Shown: piece after piece, positions 39,301-50,705 of the stretch | Layout: each line of letters starts with the position of its first letter | Position numbering within the stretch: the stretch's first letter is position 1 | Assembly (NCBI GenBank): GCA_037903355.1 | Contig: JBAJFE010000011.1 | Span: 567,001-631,000, forward strand | Direction of reading: 5' to 3' | DNA: 64,000 nucleotides | Origin: Trichuris trichiura | Taxonomy: Eukaryota > Nematoda > Enoplea > Trichinellida > Trichuridae | Translations under genes and position numbers: made by a program | The notes under the pieces: generated by a model | What the model was told of the DNA's origin: nothing | Database searches by the model: none | What the model saw: the letters and a program-made list of their open reading frames with translations, nothing else

Positions 39301-39664
39301 ATTGTCCATTAACTAAAACATCAAATGTAAAAATGATTTGCCTTTATTCAACTTTCGAATCATTTGTGATGACGGCTCGCGACAGAGCATTATTCTATTT
39401 AGTTATCGTTGGAAATAGTGAGCTAATTTTTAAGAAAGCCAAGAGCGAACAAGTTTAAGAATTTAAATTAAATTGACCTTCAGGACAAGTTACTGTAGAG
39501 CATTTAAATTTTCGCTCTCTCATTATCTTGCGCTCCGCCTTGTTTCAGTTGGTCAACATCGAAGCGCTTTTATCAGAGCGTGTCGAAGCGCCATTTCGGC
39601 CGGCAGTTTGAAGCAGATAAAAAAGTTGCTTGACATGGAAGGCCAACCAACGGACAACGTTTAA
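36376..39664 (+). CDS. BBS2: Bardet-Biedl syndrome 2 protein, BBSome subunit
   Basis: Predicted exons are 36376-36513, 36570-36812, 36867-36992, 37050-37112, 37166-37243, 37303-37407, 37461-37547, 37606-37741, 37792-37883, 37934-38029, 38082-38135, 38187-38392, 38447-38573, 38629-38895, 38948-39060, 39112-39260 and 39549-39664; 731 aa against 721 in human. BBS2 is a BBSome subunit that moves membrane cargo in cilia. The N-terminal beta-propeller is clear: [74 protein letters not shown] and [10 protein letters not shown]. The GAE-like and helical C-terminal parts follow, with [14 protein letters not shown] and [18 protein letters not shown]. The intron after 37,243 uses a GC donor (GAG|GCAAGT), needed to keep frame. 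In nematodes this implies ciliated sensory neurons. Its stop lies 12 bp from that of the GH27 gene on the opposite strand. Confidence 0.94.
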
Positions 39665-39676
39665 CAATTCGTTCAA

Positions 39677-41438
39677 TCAGAATAGGCAACGATGTCGCCC
39701 TGCCGGCGTGCGAATACCGATCAGCGAAAAGCAGGGACGCATAAATTTGAGAAGAACAACAATTGCAACAAATAAAATGAAGCAGAAGATCAACTTTGAA
39801 GGCGATTGCTCAGTTTCGTTCACTTCAGCATTAACAGATCTGAACATCTTATTTTCTACGGTAGCTTTAAGTACGACTACTCCCGTTGGCGGCACGTTCA
39901 CGCTTATTATGGTGTTCGAATTGTACGAACCCATTGGTTTGTCAAGGAACAAATCCCAAAGGTCAAAGGTTCCTGGGCAATGCGCACCTAGTCCGCCGAG
40001 GGTTGTCTCAACAAATTTCTGAAACCACAAAAAAATTTGCCAAGGAACGCTAAACGTTGCTAAACAGAATACCATGCCAGCGACGTCTCGATTGAAGAAT
40101 ACAATACCCCAAGATGGACAATTGTACGGTTTGTGTAATGGTAGCATTGGCTTTATGTAAATGGCAACATCATTTACCTGCGCTTGTTCATTTTATACTT
40201 TGTACGGTGAAGTTGCAAAGTGTTTACCGAAGCGACCTTCTTACCCATGGCGCCCAGCGGATCCTGATCCATGGCGATTAAATGTCTATTGAGCAAAATG
40301 TCACGGTAAACTGGCTTTATACTTCGTAGATCGTTAGACATAAACAACGGTGCACTCCATATGCACCAAAGGGCCATCTGAGCCCTTGCCTGGTCCGGAG
40401 TCAGCTTCTCGCTTCCTATGACAAGCTGAAAAATGACTGCTAGGATGTAAGACTTAATGTTCAATTCTTTTGACCATATCTGGATCATTCCAATGACCTG
40501 GGCCATGATACTTAGACAGCGTATGTATTTGGTTGTCGTAGAAATCGATTATACTTTGTACCGACCGCCAGTTAGCTTGAACATCATCGAAATTGCGCCA
40601 CGTATGACATATCTTTGAAATGTTCCCATACGGCGGCTGAGAGGACAGGAAAGTCACGTTTTGCCAAAAGTGAAGGTCTGACCTACGAGCTTTTTTTCTC
40701 GTTCCCATACGTAAAAAGGCCAACTACAACTGAACAAGATGTCCCGCCCTGAAGATTTCAGCCTTTCGCCCACTCGACCATAGACTGGCTCATAAATGAT
40801 CGCATGTTGTTGCGTGTTAAGATGCGGCAAAACTTACGTTCCGGGAATTCTTTCGTATCAGCAAAGCAGCCGTCCATTTTGAGCATATCAATGTTCCAGG
40901 AAACAAAAGCGTCCACGTCCTGTTCGATGTGATTTCGGCTGCCTGGAAAGCCTTGGCAAGTACGCTCTCCAAGGTTACTGTAAATGCCAAATTTTAAACC
41001 CAACTGGTGCACCTACAAAAGAATGAAAATCAAGTAACTAGGTGAGTAAGAGAATGCGAACTTGTTGAACAAGCCAAAGAATTCCCTTTGGGAAACGCAT
41101 CGCGTTGGCCATCAGATTGCCTTTGGCGTCTCGTGATTCGTTTTCCCAACAGTCGTCTAGATTCAGATGAATATATCCAACGTCGCGGTATCCATCGGCA
41201 ACCAACCGTTCCGCCATTTCGACGAAGAGATTCTCGCTAAGCGAACCTGTTTGAATAATCAATTGGTAAAATGATGATGCGCATACTTGATGCAGTTGTT
41301 TGGAGACTTGAGGCAGTTGGTTTCGCACTTAAAATGTGTCCAAGGTATCCAACCCATCGGAGGTCTGCTGGCGAGGTTTTCCGATACGCATGCTCGAACA
41401 ATTAGAAGCAGTGTTAACGTAATCGAAAGATCTGCCAT
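39677..41438 (-). CDS. Alpha-galactosidase / alpha-N-acetylgalactosaminidase, GH27
   Basis: Predicted exons in transcription order are 41438-41287, 41236-41062, 41012-40838, 40784-40687, 40636-40475, 40425-40228, 40177-40073 and 40018-39677; 468 aa. The family cleaves terminal alpha-linked Gal or GalNAc from glycolipids and glycoproteins in lysosomes. A signal peptide ([19 protein letters not shown]) precedes [33 protein letters not shown] and the DMLKMDGCF segment with the nucleophile Asp. Next are [17 protein letters not shown] with the acid/base Asp, and [10 protein letters not shown]. Family members do not separate cleanly by eye, so GLA versus NAGA is left open. After the beta domain the last exon encodes a hydrophobic segment ([18 protein letters not shown]) near the C-terminus, unusual for a soluble lysosomal enzyme. 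It lies 167 bp downstream of TMA7. Confidence 0.9.
39771..39776 (+). terminator. Candidate BBS2 poly(A) signal inside the GH27 last exon
   Basis: AATAAA occurs 107 bp past the BBS2 stop on the plus strand and lies antisense within the final GH27 coding exon, so the two 3' ends would overlap. Confidence 0.45.
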
Positions 41439-41605
41439 GGTTTCACCTGCTGCAGATTCGAATTATTAGTGAGCTTAGCAATACGAGGTAACGGAAAACA
41501 AAAGTCACGTTAAACACAAACGCAGAATTCGTTTGGTATATTTAATTACAACATCATAACATATCCAGACGCCAAACAGGTTTGAAAATAGCTGAGCTGT
41601 AAGAA

Positions 41606-41827
<222 letters not shown>

Positions 41828-42091
41828 TCAGCAAAACTCTGCAATTAAAAATCGTTTTAAGCAAGCATCCAAGACAACTTAACGTCAAACGTGAAACCTC
41901 GCAACCGAACAAACTCTTTAACACAAAAAAATACAGTATGAACTAAGTACCGTAATCTATAACCTGAATACTATGTACGCGCATACATAGCTACGAGAAA
42001 TGTGCTTAGCGGGCGTAGGAATTGTGCCTGCTTGCGCTTTGTAACTGTTTTTGCATGTTTTAGAAACCTGTTACGTGCATTTGTAAATTCA

Positions 42092-42388
42092 TTATGTTGG
42101 CAGCCGGTTGACATACGTTAGACCAGCCAGCAGCCGACCGAATGAAGCTGGAAGGTTATGCGTTTCCGTTGTTGCTGACGTGAACACTTCGTCACAGAAG
42201 TACATTTGGTAAGGTCGCAAGTCATTCTCTCGAATCGAAACGCCTTTTCCCGCCTTGCGTGACGCTCCAGCGCGGTGTTTTCCTCTTTCCAAATATTGAT
42301 TATTGAACGCTGTAAAATAGAAGTAGGTGCTTTGTGTGGGCTGATTTTGATGCTGTAGAGCTAAGTTTACGGATTTAAACGCCTTCAC
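42092..42388 (-). CDS. Hypothetical open frame or last exon
   Basis: The frame runs up to 98 aa and ends with a stop at 42,092. It lacks a convincing ATG, and a TTTTACAG acceptor-like site near 42,311 suggests a final exon starting at FNNQYLERGKHRAG. The later part (SIRENDLRPYQMYFCDEVF, then TSATTE) is protein-like and loosely recalls the xDEVF-TSTT segment of class IV aminotransferases. That resemblance is weak and I do not assign a function. Upstream exons could lie between 42,400 and 43,000 but cannot be chained with confidence. Confidence 0.3.
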   Translation of the reverse strand: MKAFKSVNLALQHQNQPTQSTYFYFTAFNNQYLERGKHRAGASRKAGKGVSIRENDLRPYQMYFCDEVFTSATTETHNLPASFGRLLAGLTYVNRLPT

Positions 42389-43861
42389 GATCTTTCTGCA
42401 TCTTTAAAGCAGGGTTGCGGCACGCTTTCACGTAGTTTACTTGCGAAAGCTTTGACTTCATCATGTAAAAATAGTAACTTTTGTTAAATGTAGTTCGAGA
42501 TTACAGTTTCTGCACTGAGGAATGTTCAATCTGTAGTAAGCAGCTGTAGGCATGTTAAATTTATCCTTTAGACATTAGTAATGATTCGCAGGTGTTCCCG
42601 TTCCATTGTCTTATTCTTGTTGGTATTATCATATCCTAGCAGACTTATTTGTGCACACGAAGCAAGCAGATTATAACAAACGTTGCCCAATAGAGTTACC
42701 TTTTTGTTTTAGGTATACTAACTTTTTTTGCTTTCCTTATGTCGCGTTTCAGTTTTCCGTTGAACTGTAAAAAGCTCATTTGTAAGAAATGCTTGTGTAT
42801 TTAAGTAAAAGTGAATTCGAGCCTCCTGTCCGAAATCGATTTTTTCCTTTAGTTAACACCGAAGGGTGGAATTTTCCGTCTGACCAAATCTTTCTTGCAA
42901 AGCCTTGACTACAATGTTGTTGCTCTTGAACTGAGGCAGAATCAGTCGGGAACATTTGTTTTAAAACTCGCACGGTAGTATGCATCCAATGAAACGTTGT
43001 TTGAACCAGACAAAGTCTTTAGGCGTAAGGATGTTAATAAAGAGTTCTGCTGGAAGCCACGTCTTGCAAAGAAGCAAAAGAATTGATCTTAAACTTTAAT
43101 ACGGTGATTGAAACTATGTTTTGCTGACACTAAATAATTTTGCTTTGAAAAGTTTGCTTTCCACGTTTGCACCTTTCATGGCGAACGCATCAGCACTAAG
43201 GTTAGGCAGGTACTGTTTACAGTAATAAAGAAGTTAAGCTCGCTTTCTTTGTCTATTAATATTTCCCGCTGCAAGCATAGCGTTTGTACATTTAAATACG
43301 CTAAGTAACGTAGTGTTTTTGACTTGATTATAAAATGGGTGGCTTTTAAATTTTACTCGGCATTCCGCTGAGTATATTTGAATTACCATCGGCTATTCCG
43401 CATGTTATGCCCGCAAGTTACTAACGATACAATTTTTATTGAGAAACATTCCCCTTTTGTGTAGAATGTATTCATGTAATTTTGCCGGCATAGTAAAAGT
43501 GCTCTTCACAGAGGTTGCACACCATTCGTTGTGCTCATCTTTATTCCTTTTTAATGAATACCGTAATCTGCGTACATTTAAATGGCCTTGCTTGTTCCCA
43601 CAGCGCTTATAGCGGGCATGTTGCGTCATATATAAAATTCGCTTTCTTGCAGTATTTGTTGGTTACCATTTGTAAAAGCTTTGGCGGTATACTTATTAGC
43701 ACATTTATTAACTTTCTCGTTATGACGTTTTCTAGCTTGTCAGTATAGGAGATGTCGCGCTCAGCCTTTTTTGAAACGAGATGCAAATTAAGGGACGTGC
43801 GCCTATTCCTAGAAGACTGACTTTGTCCATTGCGTAATACTGTTTAAACGTTGTCCTTCTT

Positions 43862-43863
43862 AG
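43862..43863 (+). promoter_or_regulatory. Acceptor AG just upstream of DCAF7 start
   Basis: The plus strand reads TTGTCCTTCTTAG, then AA and the ATG. A strong acceptor two bases before a start codon points to a spliced leader or a 5'-UTR intron. Confidence 0.45.
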
Positions 43864-43865
43864 AA

Positions 43866-45342
43866 ATGGCACAGCCTCTTGCGCAGAAGCGCAAGGAGGT
43901 GTATCGCTACGAATCTCCATGGAATCTATACGCTATGAATTGGAGTATTCGTCCGGATCAAAAGTTCCGTATTGCTGTTGGCAGTTTTATAGAAGAATAT
44001 AGTAACAAAGTTAGTGGCCGTCTATTTGACCAATTTCTTGATACTGCAGCGAGGGTAACCTTTTCTAGGTTCAAATAATCCAACTGGACGAGGAAGCGGG
44101 TGAATTCATTAATACTGCCCAGTTTGATCACCCATATCCGGCCACGAAGCTTATGTGGATTCCGGATGTTGTAAATCCCTGACGAAGTCTGTTTTTGTAT
44201 CCAAGCCTTGTACTTCAATATTTTTCAGCGTGGCCAGTGCTCTGACTTGTTGGCAACCAGCGCCGATTATTTACGAGTTTATCGTTTGTCCAGCGACGGA
44301 GTGACGATGGAATGCCTTTTGAACAATGTAAGCTAAGTATACTCGTTCATTTTAATCTCCTTCATTGGAGCTATTAAAGAATCGCACATCCGATTATTGC
44401 GCTCCATTGACTTCCTTCGATTGGAATGAAAATGACGTAGGCATAATTGGTACTGCAAGCATTGATACAACTTGTACCATTTGGCGCTTGGAAGTGAGCG
44501 ACGCATTCTTTCATAACTTAAGCATAATAGTATCCATTTTTAGACGGGACAGATTATTGGTCAAGTATCTAGCAATGGTGGTCGAGTGAGCGCTCATGTG
44601 AAAACTCAGTTGATTGCTCACGACAAGGAAGTGTACGACTTCGCTTTTAGCAAATCTGCCAATCAACGCGACGTATTCGCTAGCGTTGGTACGTGTTTGT
44701 TAGCTCGTTAATAGTCTTTATTTTATTGCATTGTTTATAGGCGCCGATGGCAGCGTACGAATGTTCGACCTTAGGCATTTAGAACACTCAACCATTATAT
44801 ACGAGGATCCCGGGCAAACTCCTTTGTTAAGAATAGCCTGGAACAAAGTAGACCCAAATTACATAGCTACAATAGCTTCGGATACTACGGAAGTATAAAT
44901 AAAATTTATTGTTTGTACATAAAATGATCATCTATCCGCTTTAGGTGATCATTTTGGATATTCGATTACCGTGCACTCCAGTGGCCCGGTTGAACAACCA
45001 CAGAGCGTGCGTGAATGGCATCGTGTGGGCACCTCATTCTTCGTCGCATATTTGCACCGCGGGTGAGCTTTCCAATCTTCCCGGCCCCGGACAAGTTCAA
45101 ATAAGACTTTCAGCCGACGATCATCAAGCCTTGATTTGGGATATTCAAGCAATGCCAAGAGCAATTGAAGATCCCATTCTTGCCTACACGGCCGGAGGAG
45201 AGATAAATCAGGTTAGCAATAGGAGCTTATTGATTAGACTTTTGACGCTCGCGCTTTCTTTTTTAAGGTTCACTGGGCCCAAAATCAGCCAGACTGGATT
45301 GCCATATGCTTTAACAACTCTTTAGAAATATTGCGAGTTTGA
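43866..45342 (+). CDS. DCAF7: DDB1/CUL4-associated factor 7 (WDR68)
   Basis: Predicted exons are 43866-44009, 44069-44167, 44229-44327, 44380-44493, 44544-44688, 44741-44892, 44945-45062, 45114-45211 and 45268-45342; 347 aa against 342 in human. This WD40 beta-propeller scaffold binds DYRK/HIPK kinases and other partners and is among the most conserved WD proteins. Near-identical blocks include [99 protein letters not shown] and the C-terminal NSLEILRV. All eight junctions keep frame, six introns lie between 50 and 62 bp. Poly(A) signal AATAAA is at 45,429. Glucocerebrosidase converges from the right with its stop at 45,471. Confidence 0.96.
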
Positions 45343-45428
45343 ATCGCCACAACCCTAACATTACGTTTTAATCGTCGCTTGAGAGGAGCGCTCGGCTGTT
45401 TCTTTCTTGTTTTAATACTTGCCAATGG

Positions 45429-45434
45429 AATAAA
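45429..45434 (+). terminator. Poly(A) signal of DCAF7
   Basis: AATAAA lies 87 bp past the DCAF7 stop and 37 bp before the end of the convergent glucocerebrosidase coding region. Confidence 0.6.
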
Positions 45435-45470
45435 TGTGCATTAGGTTGAACGGAACAATGCGAGCTTCTT

Positions 45471-47518
45471 TCAGCTAATCTTTCCATCCTGCTTCCACAA
45501 AACAGTTTGGATGCTGCTGGCTGGCACGGAAAAATATAACATGTTGGAGTGAGGCAAAGGTACGGTTACGGGTAATGGTTCCTCCATTCTGAAGCAGAGA
45601 TATTTTGTTGATTGATTTTCAGGTACTTTACTTGCTTACTCATTGTGCACAATTAAGACAATCAATCCATCTTTTCTTTTGAAGGCAACAATTTGCGGAA
45701 GAGAGTGACGACCAGTCAGGTTGGCTGTGTGCGCTATTCTTTTCGAACCAGGAGGTAAGAATTTGCTGTAAAAAAATATTATCCGCTCTTAATAATAACC
45801 AGTTGGGCTGAAGGGCGTAACCTGAAATGACCGAGAACGTAATACGTTGGCTGCTTGTAAAATACGTTGTTGGTCGTGTCAACGATTATAGGACTGTCGA
45901 CAAAGTTGCGTACCCAATTGGGTCCCCCTTGAAGGTCCAAAGCGAGGTTCCAATCGACCCAACCTACGAACCAGTTGTTCAAATCCTTTAAGCAACGAGT
46001 CAGATGGACAAACTGCAGCTGTTCATGTCACGTACCTCCATTATGGAGCGTATGTAGTTCTTTGCCCTTAGCCAGCTGCCCAAAACTGGACCGCGGCTTT
46101 CGGTAACTTTCCAACCTTCGCACGCTTCCGTGCCAATCATTGGAACATCGGGATGTCGGTCATGAGTAGCTTGAAGCGTTAAAGAAGGCGTTAGCTCGTC
46201 CAGGTACCAATGAACGGCTATGAAAGAGACGAATTTTCGCGCTTCCGAATCGTTGAGAACCTGAAAACACAATATGTTGACTCGAAGAAGCTTTGCCTAA
46301 GCCATTCGTCATACGACGTCAGCCCATTTAGGCAGCATCAATCGGTTGTCGTCGAGAATCATTATTTTTACATTCAATCCAGCCAGCGCAGGTCCAAGAT
46401 CCATTTTTAGGAAATCTCTTTGCATTGGAGGAGAAAAGCCCATTGTTTGGAAAGGATACTGGTAAATAAAGCCGGTGGTCGGCTCGTTCTGCATGGTCAC
46501 GGCCCATATGGTAATATTATGTTTCGCGTACTCTTCAACGAACCTGCAAATCAAAAATATTATGGCGCGCAGTGGTTTATGACTTGCAATTGGCGCCCAC
46601 TTTGCGAAGTATTGGGCCCACGTTTTGTAGTATTTCGATCCGGGCTTTCCTATAAGGGTTCCATTGCCATACATTTTGCCACTGTTCTTCATCCAGCCCG
46701 GAGCTGACCATGGACTTGCGAACAGTTTAATCGGAATTTGTGCTATGCTTTGGGCATATTTGATGTAGGGAATCTGCGCTTGCGCAACTGCTCAACTGAT
46801 TCGTCTACGAACGTTACCTTTAAGTTGTAGTCTTCCTGGGCTAACTGGAATTCGGAAAGGTTGAAATCTCCATCGACGTCATCGTACGAGTAAAGGCGAG
46901 TGGAAAAGTCGCAACTGGCCATAGGTATTCTGCCCATTGTGTATTCAATGCCTAAAATTGAAAAGCTTCCGTAGATGCCGTCGTCTGCTTAGCGATTGTT
47001 GTCAACCTGTTGGAGCGTAATAAGAATTCAAAAGTTGTTGTTGCATCAGCGGGCTCAACGAAGCTATGTTAATTCCGGCTGCGTCCGTGAATGCACCACC
47101 GAAACCGACGATTTCTTGCATTTCTTCTTCCATTTGCAATGATATAACGATTGCTGTTGAAACCTACGGCTGATACGCTCTTCCTAACCACTTTGAAGTA
47201 CTTACAACCTTGACCAGGCTGGCGGGAAGCCTTCGTAAAATTTAAGGTGCTTCGTCGGAGACGATCCCCCGACTTTCCAGTCGTGTAAACTACTGCGTCA
47301 TTGTCGCCCATTGGCTCCAACGGTTCCACTGTATCGCAGCGATCCTCGTTGCACACGCATACACTTGAGCCGTGACCAAAATCTTTCCTTAGACATTCCA
47401 CGAATTCGCCGCTCTGCAAAGGTGCTGCTAACAAACAGGGCGACTTGCATACAAAGCTACTGACGGCGGAGATGATCCCTATGGATATGAAAACAAGCAA
47501 TCCTTTGAGGTAAAGCAT
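45471..47518 (-). CDS. GBA1: Lysosomal glucosylceramidase, GH30
   Basis: Predicted exons in transcription order are 47518-47206, 47153-47007, 46951-46818, 46773-46601, 46543-46315, 46260-46036, 45985-45822, 45765-45640 and 45588-45471; 542 aa. It hydrolyses glucosylceramide to glucose and ceramide. There is a signal peptide ([19 protein letters not shown]), followed by a cysteine-containing N-terminal region ([14 protein letters not shown]). Then come [54 protein letters not shown] with the acid/base Glu, HWYLDELTP and GTEACEGW with the nucleophile Glu. [28 protein letters not shown] and [15 protein letters not shown] follow, and the C-terminus ends [14 protein letters not shown]. Both catalytic glutamates are present, so the enzyme should be active. 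Nematodes commonly have several GBA paralogues; orthology to a particular one is not claimed. Confidence 0.94.
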
Positions 47519-50500
47519 AGCTGTCGAACACGGCGATTAGAAAAAGATAGGCAACGTGGTTAGTTCGCCTCGGTTGCGCACTGAAAGTTCATCGAGTCAG
47601 TTTTACCTTCACCTTGTCTTCAAAGCGGACAACGTACAGCTTCAGACAAGCTCTATGATTTACACGATCACGTGACAGTGCGCCTGCTTGGTTAATCTAT
47701 TTGCCAGTGCCAAAGACGTAACGAAATAAGCGGCAGTTAAACGTCAGCTGTCCACCTATGGCATAAGCAGAGAAAACGATGGAATTGTACCTTTCTGCAA
47801 ACTAGACAAATTGCAGCGAATGTTCAGCACTGACCACTGATATACGACACGATGCAGTTATTGCACGCGGCAACAGCGATATTTATTTTTCACTTTCCTT
47901 TTGAAAAAACAAAACAATATTTCCTATGGTACGGAGCCTGTTACTGATTGTCAGGTTCGTTGGCGCCAAAACGAAGCATGCAAGTAGACTGCTGTACTTT
48001 GTAAACGGTGTTATTGCCGTCATCAAGTCTACTTTGTTTGCGAGCAACCTACTGATTGACCAATAGACTGCGTTAATATGTTTCCTTAAGACTTGTCAAC
48101 AAGCAAAAATGCGCCTGAAATGAGGCGGTCAGGCCGTTTCTTTTCGGACACGTGAAAATTAAGCATCAGAAATGGTTTGCATGTCGCAGGCATTCCTGCG
48201 CGTTCATCTGGAAGCGATAAAAATTTGAAGTAACGGTATCCGAGGCTTTTGGGAAGCTGTCTTCTTTCTACGGAGCTTTACGACAGCATATTTTAGCATT
48301 GAGGCTAGACGCAGCTGCATTCCGCAGGTGATCTATAGCTTAAGAAGAATTTTTCGATGACGGCATTGCATTAGCGCAAGCTTTATATTTAATGGCAAAT
48401 TGGTATTTTGCTTTGGTGTGCCACTACCTGAAGTGCAAACGGACAGCCTAAAGCTAAATCGCTTTTGGGTGGCACATTGGAAATACTGTACATTGGCCGG
48501 ACATAAGGTAGAACTAAAATGATAGAGGTCATATTGTTTAATCGATTTGAAGCTAAGTTGCATTCTCTCTCTTTGACGTAAATATTAATACGACCGACTG
48601 GTCTGTACGTCTGTTTCTTTTCGGATATCGCGCATCCGTGTAATGAAGAATGCCTTGGTCATTCAACCATTGCTCAAAATCCTTCACGGTTTTCATTCGA
48701 TAGTCAAAAGAACGACGTCAATGCGCTGTCTTCGCTGACAGAAGGTAAGTGTTTGAAATGCGGAACTTTGTTGCTCACTTTTCTTCGGATTTGCGCGTAA
48801 CATATAATACGACTTTTCTTGTCCATTATTTAAATTATCTTTTAAATTCAAAAGGCAGCTTTTGACTGTGCGAGGGTAGCTGCATGTTCAACTCATTAGT
48901 AAGTCCTTCACATTTCCGCTTAATGGACTGTCCTTTCATTAGTACATCTAATTCGTCCCTTTCATGCTAAGCATGCGTTCTCCTGTTACTAAGCCGTATA
49001 AGTAATTGCAATTTGGGATATTTAAATGGTCGTTCCCTACTTTTTCGAGTTGAGTATTTCCTCTTCATTAGTTTAATAGGAGTACGTATGCACGTATACT
49101 GACAGTGCATTTTGATCCTGCAGTCTTATGCTGTTTACATTAATATTAATACTTCATATACTGAAGGTAAAACGATTTTACACGGTCACTTTATCGTCGG
49201 ACGTGAAAGCATTACGTCTGATGCTGACTGACGACGGGACGCGGTAAGTCCAGAAATAAAGGTATGTCCTTTATGCATGTTAATGAAAGCTGATTTACTA
49301 AACTGCGACATTCAGCCAATGGAATCACAGAATGTTTTCTAACAACGAGTGATAGTTCGGCGCTGTCAAACGGAAACAGTGGTTTCATGCCTTCCGTTGG
49401 CCATTTTGCAATGTTTCCATTTCATTGCAGCTTAAAGCGACCGCTATTTCGAAAATACTGTTCAGAAAACTTTTAAGACCGAAACAGCGGCGAAGTGTTT
49501 TCATAGCTACGCTTGGGACTGAATGAAATGGAATCAGATACATCCGAAAGACTCGTAAGAAATCCGTGAGATTCAATAGGGTTGTTTTTGCTAGGATGTA
49601 ATCATTGAACGCCGTTAATTGGCGAATAGTTTTTCCGAACTTCTATGGAACTTTACTGCTTACAAGATGGGCCAATAGCGTTCTTGCGGTTTTATTGTCC
49701 TGAATAGGAAAACTTCCTTTCGCTATCCTAACTGCATTTGCATTTATTTCCCTTTGCCTTGAGCTGTTTTAATAATGGGCGAAATCCTTTTCCAAAACTT
49801 TACTGTTATGTTTTGTATGTACTAAACTGATAGCATACTGGCTGAGTGAGTTGCCGTTGAACAACGGCTGTGAAGCGGATATAAATGCAGATAAGAGTTC
49901 GTTCATTAGATAACTTGTCGCTATGGCACTCTTTCAAATTAGGCGGCACTTTCCCATGGGTTCTTGAGCTCCGATAGCTCGCCGATTTTTGATGGAGTTT
50001 AAAGGCGGTCGTTATTCCTTTTGAGCTGACGCTTTAACTGTCATGTTGTTCGGTCCCTTTGGCCTTCGATGTTAATGAATTCGATGACAATTGAAGTTTC
50101 GATTTTGAATAGCAATGCATTCCTATGCAACAATTCGCGCCGCTTAAGCCGAGCCACTTTTCTCCTTTCAAACTTAGCCTTTTCCGTAACGTAGAATTGA
50201 AGTTGGTCGATTTCAGGCAAGGTGACGGCTGGCCAAAATTGCATTGCAATGGCGGTTCAATTTTTTACAGCTTTAAAGTTATCGCTGCTTTTTGCCATTT
50301 TTTGAGCTTCGGTTGCTCGCTGTCGTCGCCTGTTGCAGGTGCACAAAATAATTCACTTTTTATTGAAAGGCAATTACCATTTTTGCATTTGCCTACTTGG
50401 AAACGCGTTTTAATTTGTTTATGAACCGTTCATGTATATTGGAAGTGATTGATTGCTTGATGGTGCATGAATCAGCGGAACTGCAGCCAACGGTTTCCAT

Positions 50501-50705
50501 TTGCCCTTAAACAGTTTCAGGCGTCAGCACAAGAACAATTGCTTCCCTTGGAATGGTTGATTGGAAGCTCAAACATGTATGGAATCGATCCCTCTGTTAT
50601 GGTGATGTCGCCGGTATATCAGCAGTTTTTCCGTTGGATATCGGTTTCTAGCGTTCGCTGTGTACGCACTGCTTTAAATAATACTCATTTCCCAGAAGCT
50701 CTCAA
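47519..50705. other. Gene-poor 3.2 kb stretch
   Basis: No supported gene was found. Open frames near 48,333, 49,385, 50,034 and 50,125 show no domain, signal peptide or splice chain. The stretch should contain the promoter of the glucocerebrosidase gene on its left and of the 7TM receptor on its right. Confidence 0.5.

Noticed and set aside
50125..50424. 99-residue frame upstream of the 7TM receptor
   Set aside because: It has an ATG but no domain, and the receptor already has a plausible start and N-terminus at 50,706.
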